This document shows positions 46,069 through 57,959 of a stretch of 64,000 bases of DNA, one piece after another. The DNA comes from Oegoconia quadripuncta (lineage: Eukaryota; Arthropoda; Insecta; Lepidoptera; Autostichidae). Within the stretch, counting starts at the first letter, position 1. Every line of letters begins with the position of its first letter. Under the pieces are notes generated by a model. That model saw only the letters and a program-made list of their open reading frames with translations. It was not told where the DNA came from and did no database searches. The stretch lies in assembly GCA_949316235.1 (NCBI GenBank), contig OX438743.1:30907242-30971241 (forward strand), written 5' to 3'. The translations under genes were made by a program, and so were the position numbers.

Positions 46069-46372
46069 ATCATCATCATCATCAGCCCGTGAACATCCCA
46101 CTGCAGGAATATAGGTCTTCCCTCGTATATGACGGAGTATGGGCCATAGTCCACCACCCTGGCCTAATGCGGATTGGAGACTTTGAATTTTTATTTCACA
46201 GGCATGCAGGTTTCCTCGCGATGTTTTCCTTTGCCGTTTAAGAGCAGTCGGATAAATGTACATAAGTACCAAATTAAATTTAAATACTCATTGGTACATG
46301 GCCTGCCTGAGAATCGAACCCGGACCTCCTGAATGGGAGACCGCGTCTTAACCATTGAGCCACCGACGCTCC
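46069..46372 (-). mobile_element. SINE family B copy (full length)
   Basis: Reverse orientation: CATCATCATCATCAGCCCGT tail, body, B-box complement GAGAATCGAACCCGGACC and head end TGAGCCACCGACGCTC. Confidence 0.8.
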
Positions 46373-46379
46373 TCTTACC

Positions 46380-46680
46380 GCGATAAACCGATATAACGAT
46401 ACCTAATAATTATTTCCCAGACTGTACTTTAAGCTAGGCACTCGCAAAAAATACTATATCATTATACATATTTCAAAAGCAATAAATATGTCATTTTGTC
46501 TTATCTACTCGTATATTAATATCTTTGGCCTTAATAAGCAGACCAACTTTATTAATCGGCCTTATTAGGAACCACGGGCCACATTGACGGACAGAAAGAG
46601 AGACTAATACAACTTTTTGTAGTAGTTTCAGGCTTTTTATAGAAACAGTAATCTGTACAATACACATAAAATATTCGTTA
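46380..46680. other. No recognised feature
   Basis: AT-rich; an open frame on the minus strand (46,491-46,697) has no motif. Confidence 0.45.
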
Positions 46681-46684
46681 TTTT

Positions 46685-46870
46685 TAACCGACTTCAAAAA
46701 ATGATGAGCTTCTATGTTCGTCTATAGGTATTTATTTATCCACCCACGTTTTCGTCAATTGTTAACTGATTTTGATGAATGTTTATTTGATAGAGTTTTA
46801 TAAGGCTGATCTCATATTTTGGTTAAAACTGATGATGACTTCCGGAGATATAGCCCAGGGAAAATACAGC
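46685..46870 (+). repeat. Dispersed 'CCGACTTCAAAAAATG' repeat
   Basis: AACCGACTTCAAAAAATGAT then AACTGATTTTGATGAATG; second long copy of the 21.4 kb repeat. Confidence 0.5.
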
Positions 46871-46908
46871 AAAAAATTAGCTTAGCTAGACATAATTCAG
46901 AACCGACT

Positions 46909-47282
46909 TATACCTGATGAGTTTTTTTACCGTAACGAACAAAATATATTAGGTAAGTGAAATAGAAGTTATTGGCATATAGGTAGTTTAATTATTTTTT
47001 TTCAAAAACGCACACGCCGGCCAGTGTTTGATATGCGACTGACGTGATTCTTAGGGTTCCTATCATGCGAAATTTATTGGGTACTCATATTTTCTCCAAG
47101 TTTTCTTTATTTAAACAATGATGTGATTATGTGGAATATGCTACAAATGCGACCGTCAAATGACACAATTAACTCTTTATTCTATGACAGTTAAAAAAAA
47201 AATACCTAAGCCAATACCTTCTATTTCACTTACCTAATATACCCTATTTTTTTCCTTGTGTTGAAAAAACTCATTCAGTATA
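46909..47282. mobile_element. MITE, ATGAGTTTTT-ACCGTAA family, copy 3 (full length)
   Basis: The left end TATACCTGATGAGTTTTTTT and the right end AAAAAACTCATTCAGTATA are inverted, with arms of about 90 bp. The internal part shares TAGGGTTCCTATCATGCGAA with copy 2. Confidence 0.75.
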
Positions 47283-47289
47283 GTTGCTA

Positions 47290-48620
47290 CCTTAAAGGGG
47301 TATATTAGAGATGTAATTTTTAATAACTAAGCCTAAAAAAATGACAGCTTAGTGTAGATTTTTTATCTTTATTAATTTGTATCTTAATAACAATAAATAT
47401 TGATATTTAATGATTAGATAGACTTTTGTTAAACAGTTAACTTATTCATGGATAAAAAACTAAGCATAGTCATGCGTGTGTTTTTAGCTGAAAATGAGAA
47501 CTAATATTTTGTAACGATAGTTTCCTTAAAAGTTTTGAATGTAAAGAAATACCCATAAATTGAGCATTTTTTTAAATAAAAAAATTTTTCAACTTCAACT
47601 TATTTGGATAAATATATAGTTACTTCCTACTCTTACAAATTCTTAATTTTTAGCAATTGTTATTACATTTACAACACTTTATTAAATGTTTCAAGAAAAC
47701 CACGGTTAATGTTCCCGAGGTGTAAGCGTATTTTTCCTGGGCTAATAGATAGTAGAACTACTGAAGTCTCTTATTTTGCCAAATTTTGACAGTTCAATTA
47801 TACTTATACGAGAATCCTCAACAATATGCGTATTGAAAATCAGTCCAGACTGTCACTCAACACTTCATGCAAATGTAACATTTTTGTAAATATTATACCA
47901 CGAAGTGTTTTGTAAATACACCGACAGCCTACATAATCAAGTATCAACCAACTTTGATCTACAAGGTGTGCCTTTTGAATTATAATACCCTTCTGTACGG
48001 GTAATAGGTATGGTAATGCAGCATTGCCCACCAGGTAAACAGCCTTATTTAAATACTTTGCCCGCAAGAGGCAATGTTTGGTTTTTTATATAGTTTTAAG
48101 CAGGCCCCGCATATGTGGGTCACAGCGGAATAAATGTCACTCGGCGTGAGCGGAATGATTTAAGGTATACCAGAGTAAATTAGGTGAATCGGTTTTATAT
48201 TCATATCAAAGTTAAAAGCGCGTTGCATAAATTGAATTTATGTTTTATCCTTGTCCCTGTTTTTAAAGTGAAAGTATGGAAAGTTGATCAAATAAGTGTC
48301 GCTCAAGTGGTGGCTGAGTGTCGCTAAATTGTCTCTAAGCATTCCTAATAAAATTCACTTACTTTTACTAAAATGGCCGCTAAGCGGTGCTAACGAGTGT
48401 CGATGAGGTCTCTAAATGAAGGTAAATATTACTGAAATACTACTGACGCGGTCAGTTCTGGATGGGTGACCACTATGTTGTTATTTTGATATAAATTTAT
48501 GTGTTTCGGAGGATACGTTAAATAGTCGGTAGCAGTTGTTTTCAACCGAAAGCTGCCGTTAAATCAAGTCGAAGGGCTACAGGATCGGCTTAAAAACACT
48601 GACTGTCAGATAGCCACTAC
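47290..48620. other. No recognised feature
   Basis: AT-rich; GGCCGCTAAGCGGTGCTAAC near 48,373 forms a small hairpin. No exon is supported. Confidence 0.45.
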
Positions 48621-48627
48621 AAAATCT

Positions 48628-48716
48628 ACCAACCGCACTGGGCCCAAGTGGTGGATTATGGCCCATACCCTCATCTAAAGAGAAGAGTGACGACGTGTAA
48701 GATTGTTGATGATGAT
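48628..48716 (+). mobile_element. SINE family B tail fragment
   Basis: AACCGCACTGGGCCCAAGTG and GGCCCATACCCTCAT, then GATGATGATAT. Confidence 0.6.
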
Positions 48717-48754
48717 ATTCAAGCCATTTGTATCAATATTTGATGTTTTCTTTC

Positions 48755-48856
48755 TTGACCCGGAAACCCCAACACATTTGGGGGACTGGCTATCTTATCT
48801 CTGACAACCGGAACACAACAATGCTATTAACATTGCTGCTTGGCGGCAGATTTAGA
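48755..48856 (-). mobile_element. SINE family A internal fragment
   Basis: GACCCGGAAACCCCAACACA to TTGGCGGCAGATTTAGAT; both ends are missing. Confidence 0.7.
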
Positions 48857-48859
48857 TGT

Positions 48860-49590
48860 TCCTCATATTCCCAGTTTAATGATTTACCTTGCACGTCAAA
48901 ATAAATGCAATAGATTTAGCGCGGTAGGATACACGAGGGTATACTTATAGTCATAGTCATATCATTTATTGCTCATGTGGTAAATATAGGATGTTAAAGA
49001 CACAAATTACATTGAACGCACACGAACCCTGTGAGGGCACTGCAATGTCTTAGGGATCTATTACATAATTACATAAATCTCGATTATAACCAAAATTATT
49101 ATTAGTCATATAAAATAACATTCAATGTCTCAATAATTTTTAACGTTAATCTCTATTATGCGAAAGGAAAAAATAATTATTCTTTATACTCAAAAAACTC
49201 TTGCAATCTATAAAAGCACTTTGAAATTAAAAAATCTTTTAGCCTATTACGAAATAAGGATTCTTCTATTCTTTGGATGCGCAATGGTATTTTATTATAT
49301 ATTTTAATAGATATATGGTATGTACCTGAGCTACTTTTAGATGTCGACGACTGTACTATTGCCCTCCTCCTATTCTATGTTGGGAGAGGGCCATTCATAT
49401 TTAGATAAATTGGTCCCTACCTGTTGCTTGCTACTTCGTTTGCGAAGTCTAGCTTCATTACTATAGACGGACAGACATGTGCTTAAGAGGAAGAATCGTG
49501 GGTGTATCCGAATTATAAAACAAAAAGTTTGGTTTATTAGGCAAAGGAAGAAAACAAAAACAATAAAAGAGGGAGTTAAAATGGTGTATT
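48860..49590. other. No supported gene
   Basis: AT-rich. The open frame continuing on the minus strand from 49,708 down to 49,370 is discussed with the possible helicase remnant. Confidence 0.4.
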
Positions 49591-49597
49591 GCAAATG

Positions 49598-49725
49598 CGA
49601 AAGCAAGTAATTGTTGCCCATGAGAAAGATAGCTAAACCTTCAACACCACTGGTGGTCTTGAGCGTCTGACCGTGCGATTTATTGCAGATTGCTATGTAT
49701 TGTAGCATATGCCCATAGGAAACTA
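49598..49725 (-). pseudogene. Possible Helitron/Pif1-type helicase remnant
   Basis: Minus-strand pieces in three frames read FPMGICYN, AICNKSHGQTLK and YLSHGQQLLAFA. Their order fits the C-terminal motifs of Pif1-type helicases of Helitrons (AMTINKSQGQT followed by FSHGQLYVA). Two frameshifts are needed, so the call is weak. Confidence 0.35.
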
Positions 49726-49739
49726 AATCCTAAGTGGAT

Positions 49740-52700
49740 TTCATCATTCTTGATTCAGTATCATAGTGAAACGTTGAGCAGCGCCTCTTTATTGCTACTT
49801 GAGTGATCTTGAGCTTTATGAGGCCCATAGTGAGGGACCATGTTTCAGATAGTGAGACTTGGGTAGAATACTTTCGTTGATTGCAACTGTTTCATAGTGT
49901 CAGATGGCTTCCACAGACCCAATAATTTTAATTTATCTTTCCGATCTATTTTTATACACAATACAATACAAATACTCTTTATTGCGCAAAATAATTTACA
50001 AAAATAGAACACAATTAGGCGGTCTTATCACTAAAACTTATCTCTTCCAGGCAACCCACTGTCATCTACCGCCGGAGCAATTCTGCCAAGAGTTACATTT
50101 CACTGTTTTCCTATGCTGGAGTTCCGTCTCCCACTTCTAATAACTCATCAGTGATAACACAATGGTTCCATTTGCACATGCGACTCATAGGTAACCGCGT
50201 AATGGCTTCCTGCCTGTATACGCACGATACCAAACTAACTGTCACATGTGTTTGTTACGTAAAGTTTAGCAAGCAAGTTTCTACTGAACATGCAAAAAAA
50301 AAAAATTAAAATGATATTGATCCTATTTATACCATATTATACTATATCATATAACAATGGTATGTATTCAAGATCATTCCTACCCAAACAAACATGTTTT
50401 GCTAGAATACAATACAGTATATAGGAACAATGATAATAGATTATTGTGAAGTATAAAATACAGTGGAACCTGCCTGTTTATATAAATCAGAGGATCCGAT
50501 TGTTTGCCAGTCTAGGACTATGGCGCCAAATAAATTAACATATAAATGTTAGTATGCGTGTTCGTACAATGTGAAGAGTTCGTTGATTATTTACATAAAC
50601 ACGAGTATTTTTGGGCAACGGGTTTTCTGCGTTTTGACCAATAAATCTTCTAAACACACAATAAATTCTCTGTTAAAATTTTCTAAATACACTTATGGGA
50701 GAAGTATCCTGATTTGTACTAAGTGGGATCACTAGAATAGTATAGTTCGTCAATTATCATTATCGACCATCTCGCCACCATAGCTGCAATGTAGCGTCAA
50801 TAATTCCGAGCTCCCGAAATGTGCGAACTCCATTTCGCTTGCCCAAGACTGACTGATTGATGATTAGGCGGCATCCTCTGCAAAGCAATGCTAATGGTGC
50901 GTTCAGCGTGATATATTGTCTGTTGTCTTCTCGTCAATTCGCATCGTTCATTTTCTTGACTGTGGTGTCAAACAACTATCTCATTCATAATGGATAGATT
51001 CGAAAAAAATAAAACGAGATTCGAATACGTAACTAAAGACATTTGAATTTCTAAACCGCAAACTTCAAAATCAATATCCTAAACAAATACTGGCGGGTAG
51101 GAGCTATATTTACAGATCCCTGATGGGATGCAACTTGCTCTTACATCGATGCCCTTGCACCGTCCTTTCATCAATCTACAATGTATCAAAGCCGGTTCCG
51201 CTGCTGCCTCTGCAACGTCCAGTGACACAAATGAGTTCACTTATTTGGGCCGTTCACTTGGGCCGCTGGGGACCAGGCGCTCATAATCACTTTAATGTGT
51301 TATCTGAGCGCCTAGAAGGCTGTCCATTACTTTGGTCAAACAATATGTTTTGCTATTCAGCGGGGTAATGAGGTTTGCTTCAGGGTGCGATTCCCCTCAG
51401 GATGGACTTGGGACTAGTCTTTTATTTATAGTAAATTTTTAAGTATTTTAATAATTATAGATGAGTTCATATCATATTACTGCAGAGACCAGTACGTTTT
51501 CCAAAGATAGCCTGTCTTCTTTTCATTTTTATTTTTTAAATTCGCATACATCCCTACAGTGCACACAGATATTTAGTCGTTTAAAAATTGTCACAGTCCA
51601 AACGTGAATAGTCCCAATTTCAAATAATATGGTATGTAATGGAATTTCATACTTGCTTCCTGGAGTTTTATTGACTCCAAATTCAAAAACAAGTCTATTT
51701 CCTGTCCCCACATTCAAAATGGTTCGACATGGTTCGAAATTTGGAATGTTTCAAATTTTGAATGCATTTTTGTTTATAGAAACGCATTCGAAATTTTTCT
51801 ACTGATTTCAACGCCGATTGAACTATTTAGAATACGGGCTCGAAGACCTTAGATGTATGTAATTTTTTTATGCTTTGTGAAGTGTCCGACTTCTAATTAG
51901 TTGTGGTGTGGTGCTATGTTTCTGTCTTGTGATTACTGATGTATTGGCTACATTTCATAGCATTATTAAGAAAGTAGATATTATTATTTGTAGTGAAAAT
52001 ATAAACATTGAACGGGTCATACCGCGACTAATTGCCTTCCTAAGAAGTCTATTTATTCACGAAACCCTTGGCATTACCAAAGTGATGAGGCTTGTAACTG
52101 TCAACCGGGAAATACACTATATCACTTTCTCTCTATGCATACAATAATAGGGAAGTGCAGACTACTATTGCTTCAATATAATACGAGTATGAGTACGTAT
52201 CCTGGTTTCTAACTATTCATAAACAGGATCAATTTTTGTGGTTAACATTCACTTCCATTCCATTCCACTTCCATTGAATTATTTTGGGGGAAAGCTAGCG
52301 TTCAAAAGTGCAATTACAGTTACTGCTAAAACGATTGAGATTTTTAAAAATGCCTTGTCCAGTCAAACGTAGTTAGTACTTACGGGTAGTACAAGGTCAG
52401 TAATCGATATGTTTTGAAGTTGTTTCAGTAGTTTAAACTCTATTTGAGGTTAATTTTCTTTCTATCGTTTATGGTCAAGACCGCGGTATTGTGTTTGTAT
52501 TGACTGTTTGATTTGATTGGCCACTATCCTATGTCATGTGTGCGTTCAGCTAAATCGCTTCAGTAGTTTCATCGTGATTGACCAACAAGCAAACATCCAG
52601 ATTTTGCTCATGTATAATATTAACTTGTATGGATTGGATGGTTGGAAGATGGAACGGATAGTTGGATAGATAACATAAACTGGAAGAGATTACTTTACGG

Positions 52701-53085
52701 GATAAGTCCGCCATTATGATTAATTTTAACTTCAATTTGTTGTGATCATGCAAATCTTATGAAGTACAACAAAACGTTTATATACAAACAAACAAACCGT
52801 AGGTAAGTGGCACTTAATTTTGCAAAGAAATTACCCTTACCTTACGCTGTGTGGGTCGAGCATAAATCATTTTAATATTATATTAAATTCAATTAACAAA
52901 ATTAATGAATTATAATTATTATCTGTGTATTTGTGATACTAAAATATTCCATGTCAAACATTTTAAACATTAAACGTAAAACAACAATTTTTTTATCCAC
53001 ATGCGTCACTTGAATATATTTTATGTGTAGTCTAAAATAGGTATATTATTAAGGCAGGTTCTACTTCGAAGGATAAACAATTTGT
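49740..53085. other. No supported gene
   Basis: A GC-richer patch at 51,100-51,380 carries an open frame of 81 codons without recognisable motif. TTTAGAATACGGGCTCG near 51,822 matches the end of the foldback at 55.0 kb. Confidence 0.4.
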
Positions 53086-53091
53086 TTAATA

Positions 53092-53162
53092 TTTTTTTTA
53101 ATGCACAACGGGTTAGCACTTGACCTCAATCACACCTGATGCTAGGTGAAGATGAGGCCGAA
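53092..53162 (-). mobile_element. SINE family A 3' end fragment
   Basis: T-run, CACAACGGGTTAGCACTTGA, CACACCTGATG and GTGAAGATGAGGCCG; the body is missing. Confidence 0.65.
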
Positions 53163-53184
53163 TTATAATATAAAAGATTTCAAT

Positions 53185-53300
53185 TTAATAAAGATGGAAG
53201 AATTTATAAACTGGGGTGGTGCACACACAGCATTAACTGTCTTTTCTTGTTCAAGCGAAATCGTGGAGACACGACTTCTTTGGGAGAAAAAAAAATTGCA
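53185..53300 (-). pseudogene. Mariner transposase fragment
   Basis: The minus strand reads VSTISLEQEKTVNAV, close to VSTISLEEVKSVNAW of the 54.5 kb fragment. It is too short to classify alone. Confidence 0.4.
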
Positions 53301-53384
53301 AATCCTCATCGATTTTCTTAAATGTTAGCCGTATGAGTAAGAGTATCCAATCCAAGAAAATCAACGCCTGTGCTTAAAGGACAT

Positions 53385-53848
53385 AGTGGTTAGGTTAGTT
53401 AGTCAATCACGCTTTATCGGCTGAACCAATTTAGATGACACTTGGTATACAGAGTGATGATACTTTTTATTCCGAAATTTTAGGTAACTCCACGAAGGCG
53501 GAAGGAAACTAATGCAATATCCTGCTACTGTAACGGAAGGCAATGTCTTGATAGACTGACCGGACCCAGAGAGCTTAGGCCCGCCCAAACGCATTGACCG
53601 ACGTTGATGAAATTGGCAAGTGTATTCCTTAAATTATTTACAAGTACACCAGATAAATATTTCAAGCAAAAGTCAATATCTCTGGAACCAAGGACACTAG
53701 AAAAATTAAAATTCTTATGTAGGCTAAAATCTCTTCTAAAAAAAATGAAAGCTTTAACATAGGTTATGGCATACCAGCCCTTTTCCTTGTGCTAAGTCTC
53801 ACCATGATAAAATCCACGCGGTCAGACTCGCGGGCGGAAAGCTAGTTT
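53385..53848 (+). mobile_element. Helitron-like repeat, copy 4 (composite)
   Basis: GGCTGAACCAATTTAGATGA at the start and CGCGGGCGGAAAGCTAG at the end; the middle shares CAAAAGTCAATATCTC with 28,990. Confidence 0.45.
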
Positions 53849-54104
53849 GTATTAAATTTAAAGGCGGTAAAAATCAAGCACCTCTAAGATATTTCTTTCT
53901 ACGAATAAGTATGTCACGTTCCGTTACTCAACCTGTAATAGAATTCCGGTGACGTGACCTATTGTCCTTACGATTCGTGTCAAGTTCGTGTGTGACGCAA
54001 ACGCAGTCCACACTGGAACCAATTTCGCATTATATGTTTCAGTTTCTTAAATTATGGAGAATCGAGTTGATGTTATAGAATTTTCGTATGACTTCTATAA
54101 TAGA

Positions 54105-54370
54105 CCACCTCGGATGCTGAGCAGAATAACGTTGTGGGTTTGATACCAAGCGGGATACATGTTTAATACTCGTTATTATTTTACAGTAGAGGACATAACA
54201 TAATCTACAAAAACATACTTAAAGCAAAAAAGAGTAGGGCGCTGGAACAATGTTAGAACACATGTTCCAGATCACTGCTTTAAATGTCTGCTTGCTTAAG
54301 CACCATCTTATCTAAATCAGCCACCAAGTGTCAATAGATATTCATAGTCATTATTCTCGCGGTTGTTGAA
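54105..54370 (+). mobile_element. SINE family A copy, strongly decayed
   Basis: GGGTTTGATACCAAGCGGGA (decayed B box) and CACCATCTTATCTAAATCAG survive; about 80 bp of other sequence lies between. Confidence 0.5.
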
Positions 54371-54394
54371 GATGAAATAGAAGGAGGATAGAAG

Positions 54395-54650
54395 GATATG
54401 TGCAGGATGAGTATCGAGGGTTATCTTTTAAGAAACCAAAATTGTCTTGTTTGTGTGCAGAGAAGCATTGTCTTGGTGCAAGCTGGTACGATCTCTCGGT
54501 CGTTTCTTCTAAAACAGCACCATGCATTAACTGACTTTACTTCTTCTAGTGAAATCGTGCTGACAGGAGTCGCCTTAGGCCGACCTTCACAAATCTCATT
54601 GTAGAGAGAAACTCGACCACGATTAAATTCGATACCACCATGAGGTGTTT
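54395..54650 (-). pseudogene. Mariner-type transposase, internally deleted
   Basis: The minus strand reads GGIEFNRGRVSLYNEICEGR with PKATPVSTISLEEVKSVNAW, the linker after the DNA-binding helices of mariner transposases (F-RGR-S--DE--EGRP). After a frame change it reads SLHQDNASLHT, matching the second catalytic Asp motif (HDNA--HT). The segment with the first catalytic Asp is missing, so it is dead. Confidence 0.65.
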
Positions 54651-54737
54651 CCTCCTAAAAGCATTTTGAAAACTAGTAAGTGAGTTTAAGTTTCCTGGAA
54701 TTCGTAGCTTAGATTTGATTTGGTCTTTATATATTAC

Positions 54738-54968
54738 TAGCTTTCCGCCCGCGGCTTCGCCTGCGTGGAATAACTTTCTCGCGGGAATTTGTTTATCCCG
54801 CGGGAACTACTCACTTTATCGCGCTAAAAAATATCCTATGTCTTAATGTAACCTGGAGGTTATATTCTACTTACCTATATAACAAATTTCATCCAAACCG
54901 TAGTCGTTTTAACGTGATTGAGCCAACAAACAAAAATCCAAACTTTCGCACTTATAATTTTACTTAGA
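54738..54968 (-). mobile_element. Helitron-like repeat, copy 5
   Basis: Reverse orientation: CTAGCTTTCCGCCCGCGGC at the left, ACTTTCGCACTTATAAT at the right. Confidence 0.55.
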
Positions 54969-54992
54969 TATCATCGAACAAAGGTCTATCTG

Positions 54993-55117
54993 GGCCCGTA
55001 TTCTAACTGGTTCGATAGTCGATATTTGATTCTGTATCGGATAATTTCAAATACATTCGTTTGACACTATCCAATACCGAATTGAATATCTACTGGCGCA
55101 CCATTTAGAATATGGGA
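54993..55117. mobile_element. Foldback MITE of about 125 bp
   Basis: CCCGTATTCTAACTGGT, TAGTCGATATTTGATTC and TATCGGATAAT on the left are repeated inverted on the right (ACTATCCAATACCGA, GAATATCTACTGG, ACCATTTAGAATATGGG). The whole element can fold into one hairpin. Confidence 0.65.
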
Positions 55118-55119
55118 CT

Positions 55120-56670
55120 GCTCACCTTTTTGCCCTTAATATATGGCTTTGAAAAGTTAATGGGAATCTGTGACATGGCTAATAGGCTTTTAACACTTAC
55201 CGTAAAAAAATTAAACCAGTTACTTGCGCCCAATGAAGTGACCGAACACGATTCCTATTCAGCTCCACCGTCACTACGTTATCGAGCAATTTCCAACAAA
55301 TTTGGTTCATTTACTTACGAATTGAATTTATATAGGCTATGACTACATCATTTACGTAAATAACTTATATTGTTTAAGTATATTTGAATGACGAAATGTA
55401 TCCGTATAGCGTTTCAATCAATTAAAATTGCTTCTATGGGTATGGCATTTTAGTCATACACTGACAAATTTTTATTTTTGACATATACGTAACGATAGTT
55501 AATGTTTTTATTATTAATTTATTGGTCAATTGTGGTTTGGGCACGATAAAAGAATAGAACCTACATTGGCCTGCCTAGAGTTTCAAGTAAGACAAGTCCG
55601 AGATACCTATTTTTGATGAAGGATTTATGGATTTCCAGATTAAATATAGATCCATAAAATTTTAAGTTGATATCCCAATCGAGTGCTGCAAGGCTTATAT
55701 GAAAGTACCGCCACTTGTTTGGTACAGTTGGTTATCAACGCGTCTCTTCCCGTGGGGGACATAGGCGCCTAAGGCACTTTACACCAAGAAAAATCTATAG
55801 AGTTGCACGTTTCAATGGCGATGAGCTGACATACTGTCACGCGTGCATTCCACATTTCGAAATGTGAACCATGCATGTTGGGATGTTTGACCATCCCATC
55901 TGTGAGATAAGTCGTAACGCTATATGTATGTATTTAGACATGGATATGACATCATTGATTTTATTGGATGCGTAATGTATGTAATCTGAAATTTTATACT
56001 ACCAGTAATACTATTGTTCTCAAATTACATTTTATGTCATTATTATTTATAATTTTATGTTTGACAATCACTTTTATTACAGATTTCATAATAAGTTTGC
56101 TGTAATTGTATAACTATATGACATAGACCGCGCTCTCTCGTAGGTGACCGCAGTATTCCATGAACTTCAGCGGATCTCAACCCTAATTGTATCTGCGTGA
56201 AGTACCGCCTGACAGATACCATGGCAATATTTCTTGCTGCTAATCTTATTCTTTTAACAATTAGTTTATCTTTCAACAGACTGTAGATTTACTATAATAT
56301 GTACCCACAAATAATGCCTCTCATTTTGTTCACTCTTTGTGGGTTTGTAGTAGCATATAATATTTTGATTTATATATAAGTTCTTTGTGAAATTCAATAA
56401 ATTATTCTTATTTTTTACGTACCATTACGAAATCGGCTGATATGAGATGATGATTACGAAATCGGACATAAGCTGATGTACAATTTGTTTATAGAAACAC
56501 GCGCGTCCGAAAGCCTATTGTTTGCATATGAAGGTCGGACGGAAGTGGACAAAGTACTGTACATAATATATATAACTTCAAGCAAATTAAGTCTTCTTAA
56601 TTTTTGGTATTATGCACTGAATGCATTAAATCACGGACCTTTGTAAGACAGATTACTATCTTCTAACTTT
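55120..56670. other. No supported gene
   Basis: Open frames at 55,112-55,342 (plus) and 56,055-56,276 (minus) have mixed composition but no motif, splice pair or start context that I can support. Confidence 0.4.
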
Positions 56671-56676
56671 CGCATT

Positions 56677-56825
56677 TTTTTTTATGATTAACTGGATACG
56701 CGTTTGACCACAATCTCACCTGACGGAAAGTGAGGATGTGGCTTAAGATAAAGCACGCGATCTTAGTAGATGCCTATTCACCCTGCTCTTGCAGATCCCA
56801 ATGTGGTAGGATTCAGGAAAGGTCA
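56677..56825 (-). mobile_element. SINE family E copy
   Basis: Reverse orientation: T-run, GATTAACTGGATACGCGTTT, CTCACCTGACGGAAAGTGAG and GTAGGATTCAGGAAAG. Confidence 0.6.
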
Positions 56826-56829
56826 GTCT

Positions 56830-56963
56830 TTATATTCCGTCCGTCCGTCTTTATTGTCTGCTTGAAATTTGGCAGAGGTAACGTAGGATCAGCAGAAGGA
56901 CATAGATAAGAGTCCGCTATAAAGTTATTCTACGCAGGCCAAACCGCAGATGCAAGGCTAGTT
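56830..56963 (+). mobile_element. Helitron-like repeat, copy 6, decayed
   Basis: CCGTCCGTCCGTC start, TTGAAATTTGGCAGAGG, TAAAGTTATTCTACGCAGGC and an altered end AAGGCTAG. Confidence 0.4.
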
Positions 56964-56969
56964 TTTGGT

Positions 56970-57640
56970 GAATTAGAAAAATACTTTTTGCATACATCCA
57001 ACTCGGAACATACTTATTGAACCTCACACATAATGTCGTGAGTTAGGTTATTTTTCTCAGCATTGAACACGAATTCTTTATTTATTCAAAGTATGATACA
57101 AGGTCTTCTGATGAAGGTCATTTGTTTCAATACTACCACCACTTGGTAAAGAACAGCGCAAAAACATACAGCCTCTTTTTATTACATATTTTGGAACTCG
57201 AAGTAACAAATGTAATGCGCTCTTATCGGTCATCCAATAATCGTTAAACCTTGCTTAATCTATTATGGTGTTATATATTTGTATACTTTTGGCAGTTATT
57301 TAATTTTGAATGCGTCTATAGTGTGTGCGAGAACAACAGGTGCTTGTTATGATGTCAAGAGCGTTAGTGACGCACGCGCATAAAGGTGTCTGTTAACAAG
57401 ACAAGTTGCTTCACCGGCGAAGTTATTGTTTTTTGTCAAGCTTCTCTTGTCAAAAACAATACATGTCAGTATTTGTACATACATTTGAGGTGAGATAGAA
57501 AATAACTATTTAAGTATTTAAAAACCAAAAAATCCGAGAGCTTATTTTGTATTTTGCGGACGCCATATTGATTTTTTTACCATAAAATGTATCTTATGAC
57601 ACTCTGGGGATCAAGGCGAATTGACGACATCTTGCATTTG
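56970..57640. other. No recognised feature
   Basis: AT-rich with no supported exon or repeat. Confidence 0.45.
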
Positions 57641-57649
57641 TCAAGCCGT

Positions 57650-57735
57650 TTATGCTACAGGAAGCAACATTGAAATCTACATACAACACATGCACTCGAA
57701 AAACATTACCCTCCTTTTTGAGGTAGTCAGGTAAA
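57650..57735 (+). repeat. Dispersed 'CGAAAAACATTACCCTCC' repeat, copy 2
   Basis: Ends AGTCAGGTAAAAATAG as in the 38.6 kb copy. Confidence 0.45.
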
Positions 57736-57792
57736 AATAGGTATTCAATTTTTATATTTTGGAACTATGATTTTAATTATCGGCACAATCAG

Positions 57793-57945
57793 CCCTTAGA
57801 TTACGTAACCTCATCGGTATCGTCATCGATTACGTTGACCAATGAGAAACCGTCAAATTGCCGAGCGAGCGCTGCGTCAACCAATCAGAGCGCTGTGTCA
57901 GAACGTAACCGATGACGATATCGGTGAAATTATGTAATAGAACCC
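57793..57945. mobile_element. Palindromic MITE of about 150 bp
   Basis: ATTACGTAACCTCATCGGTA and TCGTCATCGATTACGTT on the left face AACGTAACCGATGACGA and TATCGGTGAAATTATGTAAT on the right. The loop holds two CCAAT boxes (ACCAATGAG, ACCAATCAG) in the same orientation. Confidence 0.7.
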
Positions 57946-57959
57946 CTGAAGGGTTTATC

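Noticed and set aside
51123..51368. 81-codon open frame in a GC-richer patch.
   Set aside because: No domain, splice site or repeat match; kept only as a region note.
56055..56276. 73-codon minus-strand open frame with protein-like composition.
   Set aside because: No supported splice edges or start and no recognised family.
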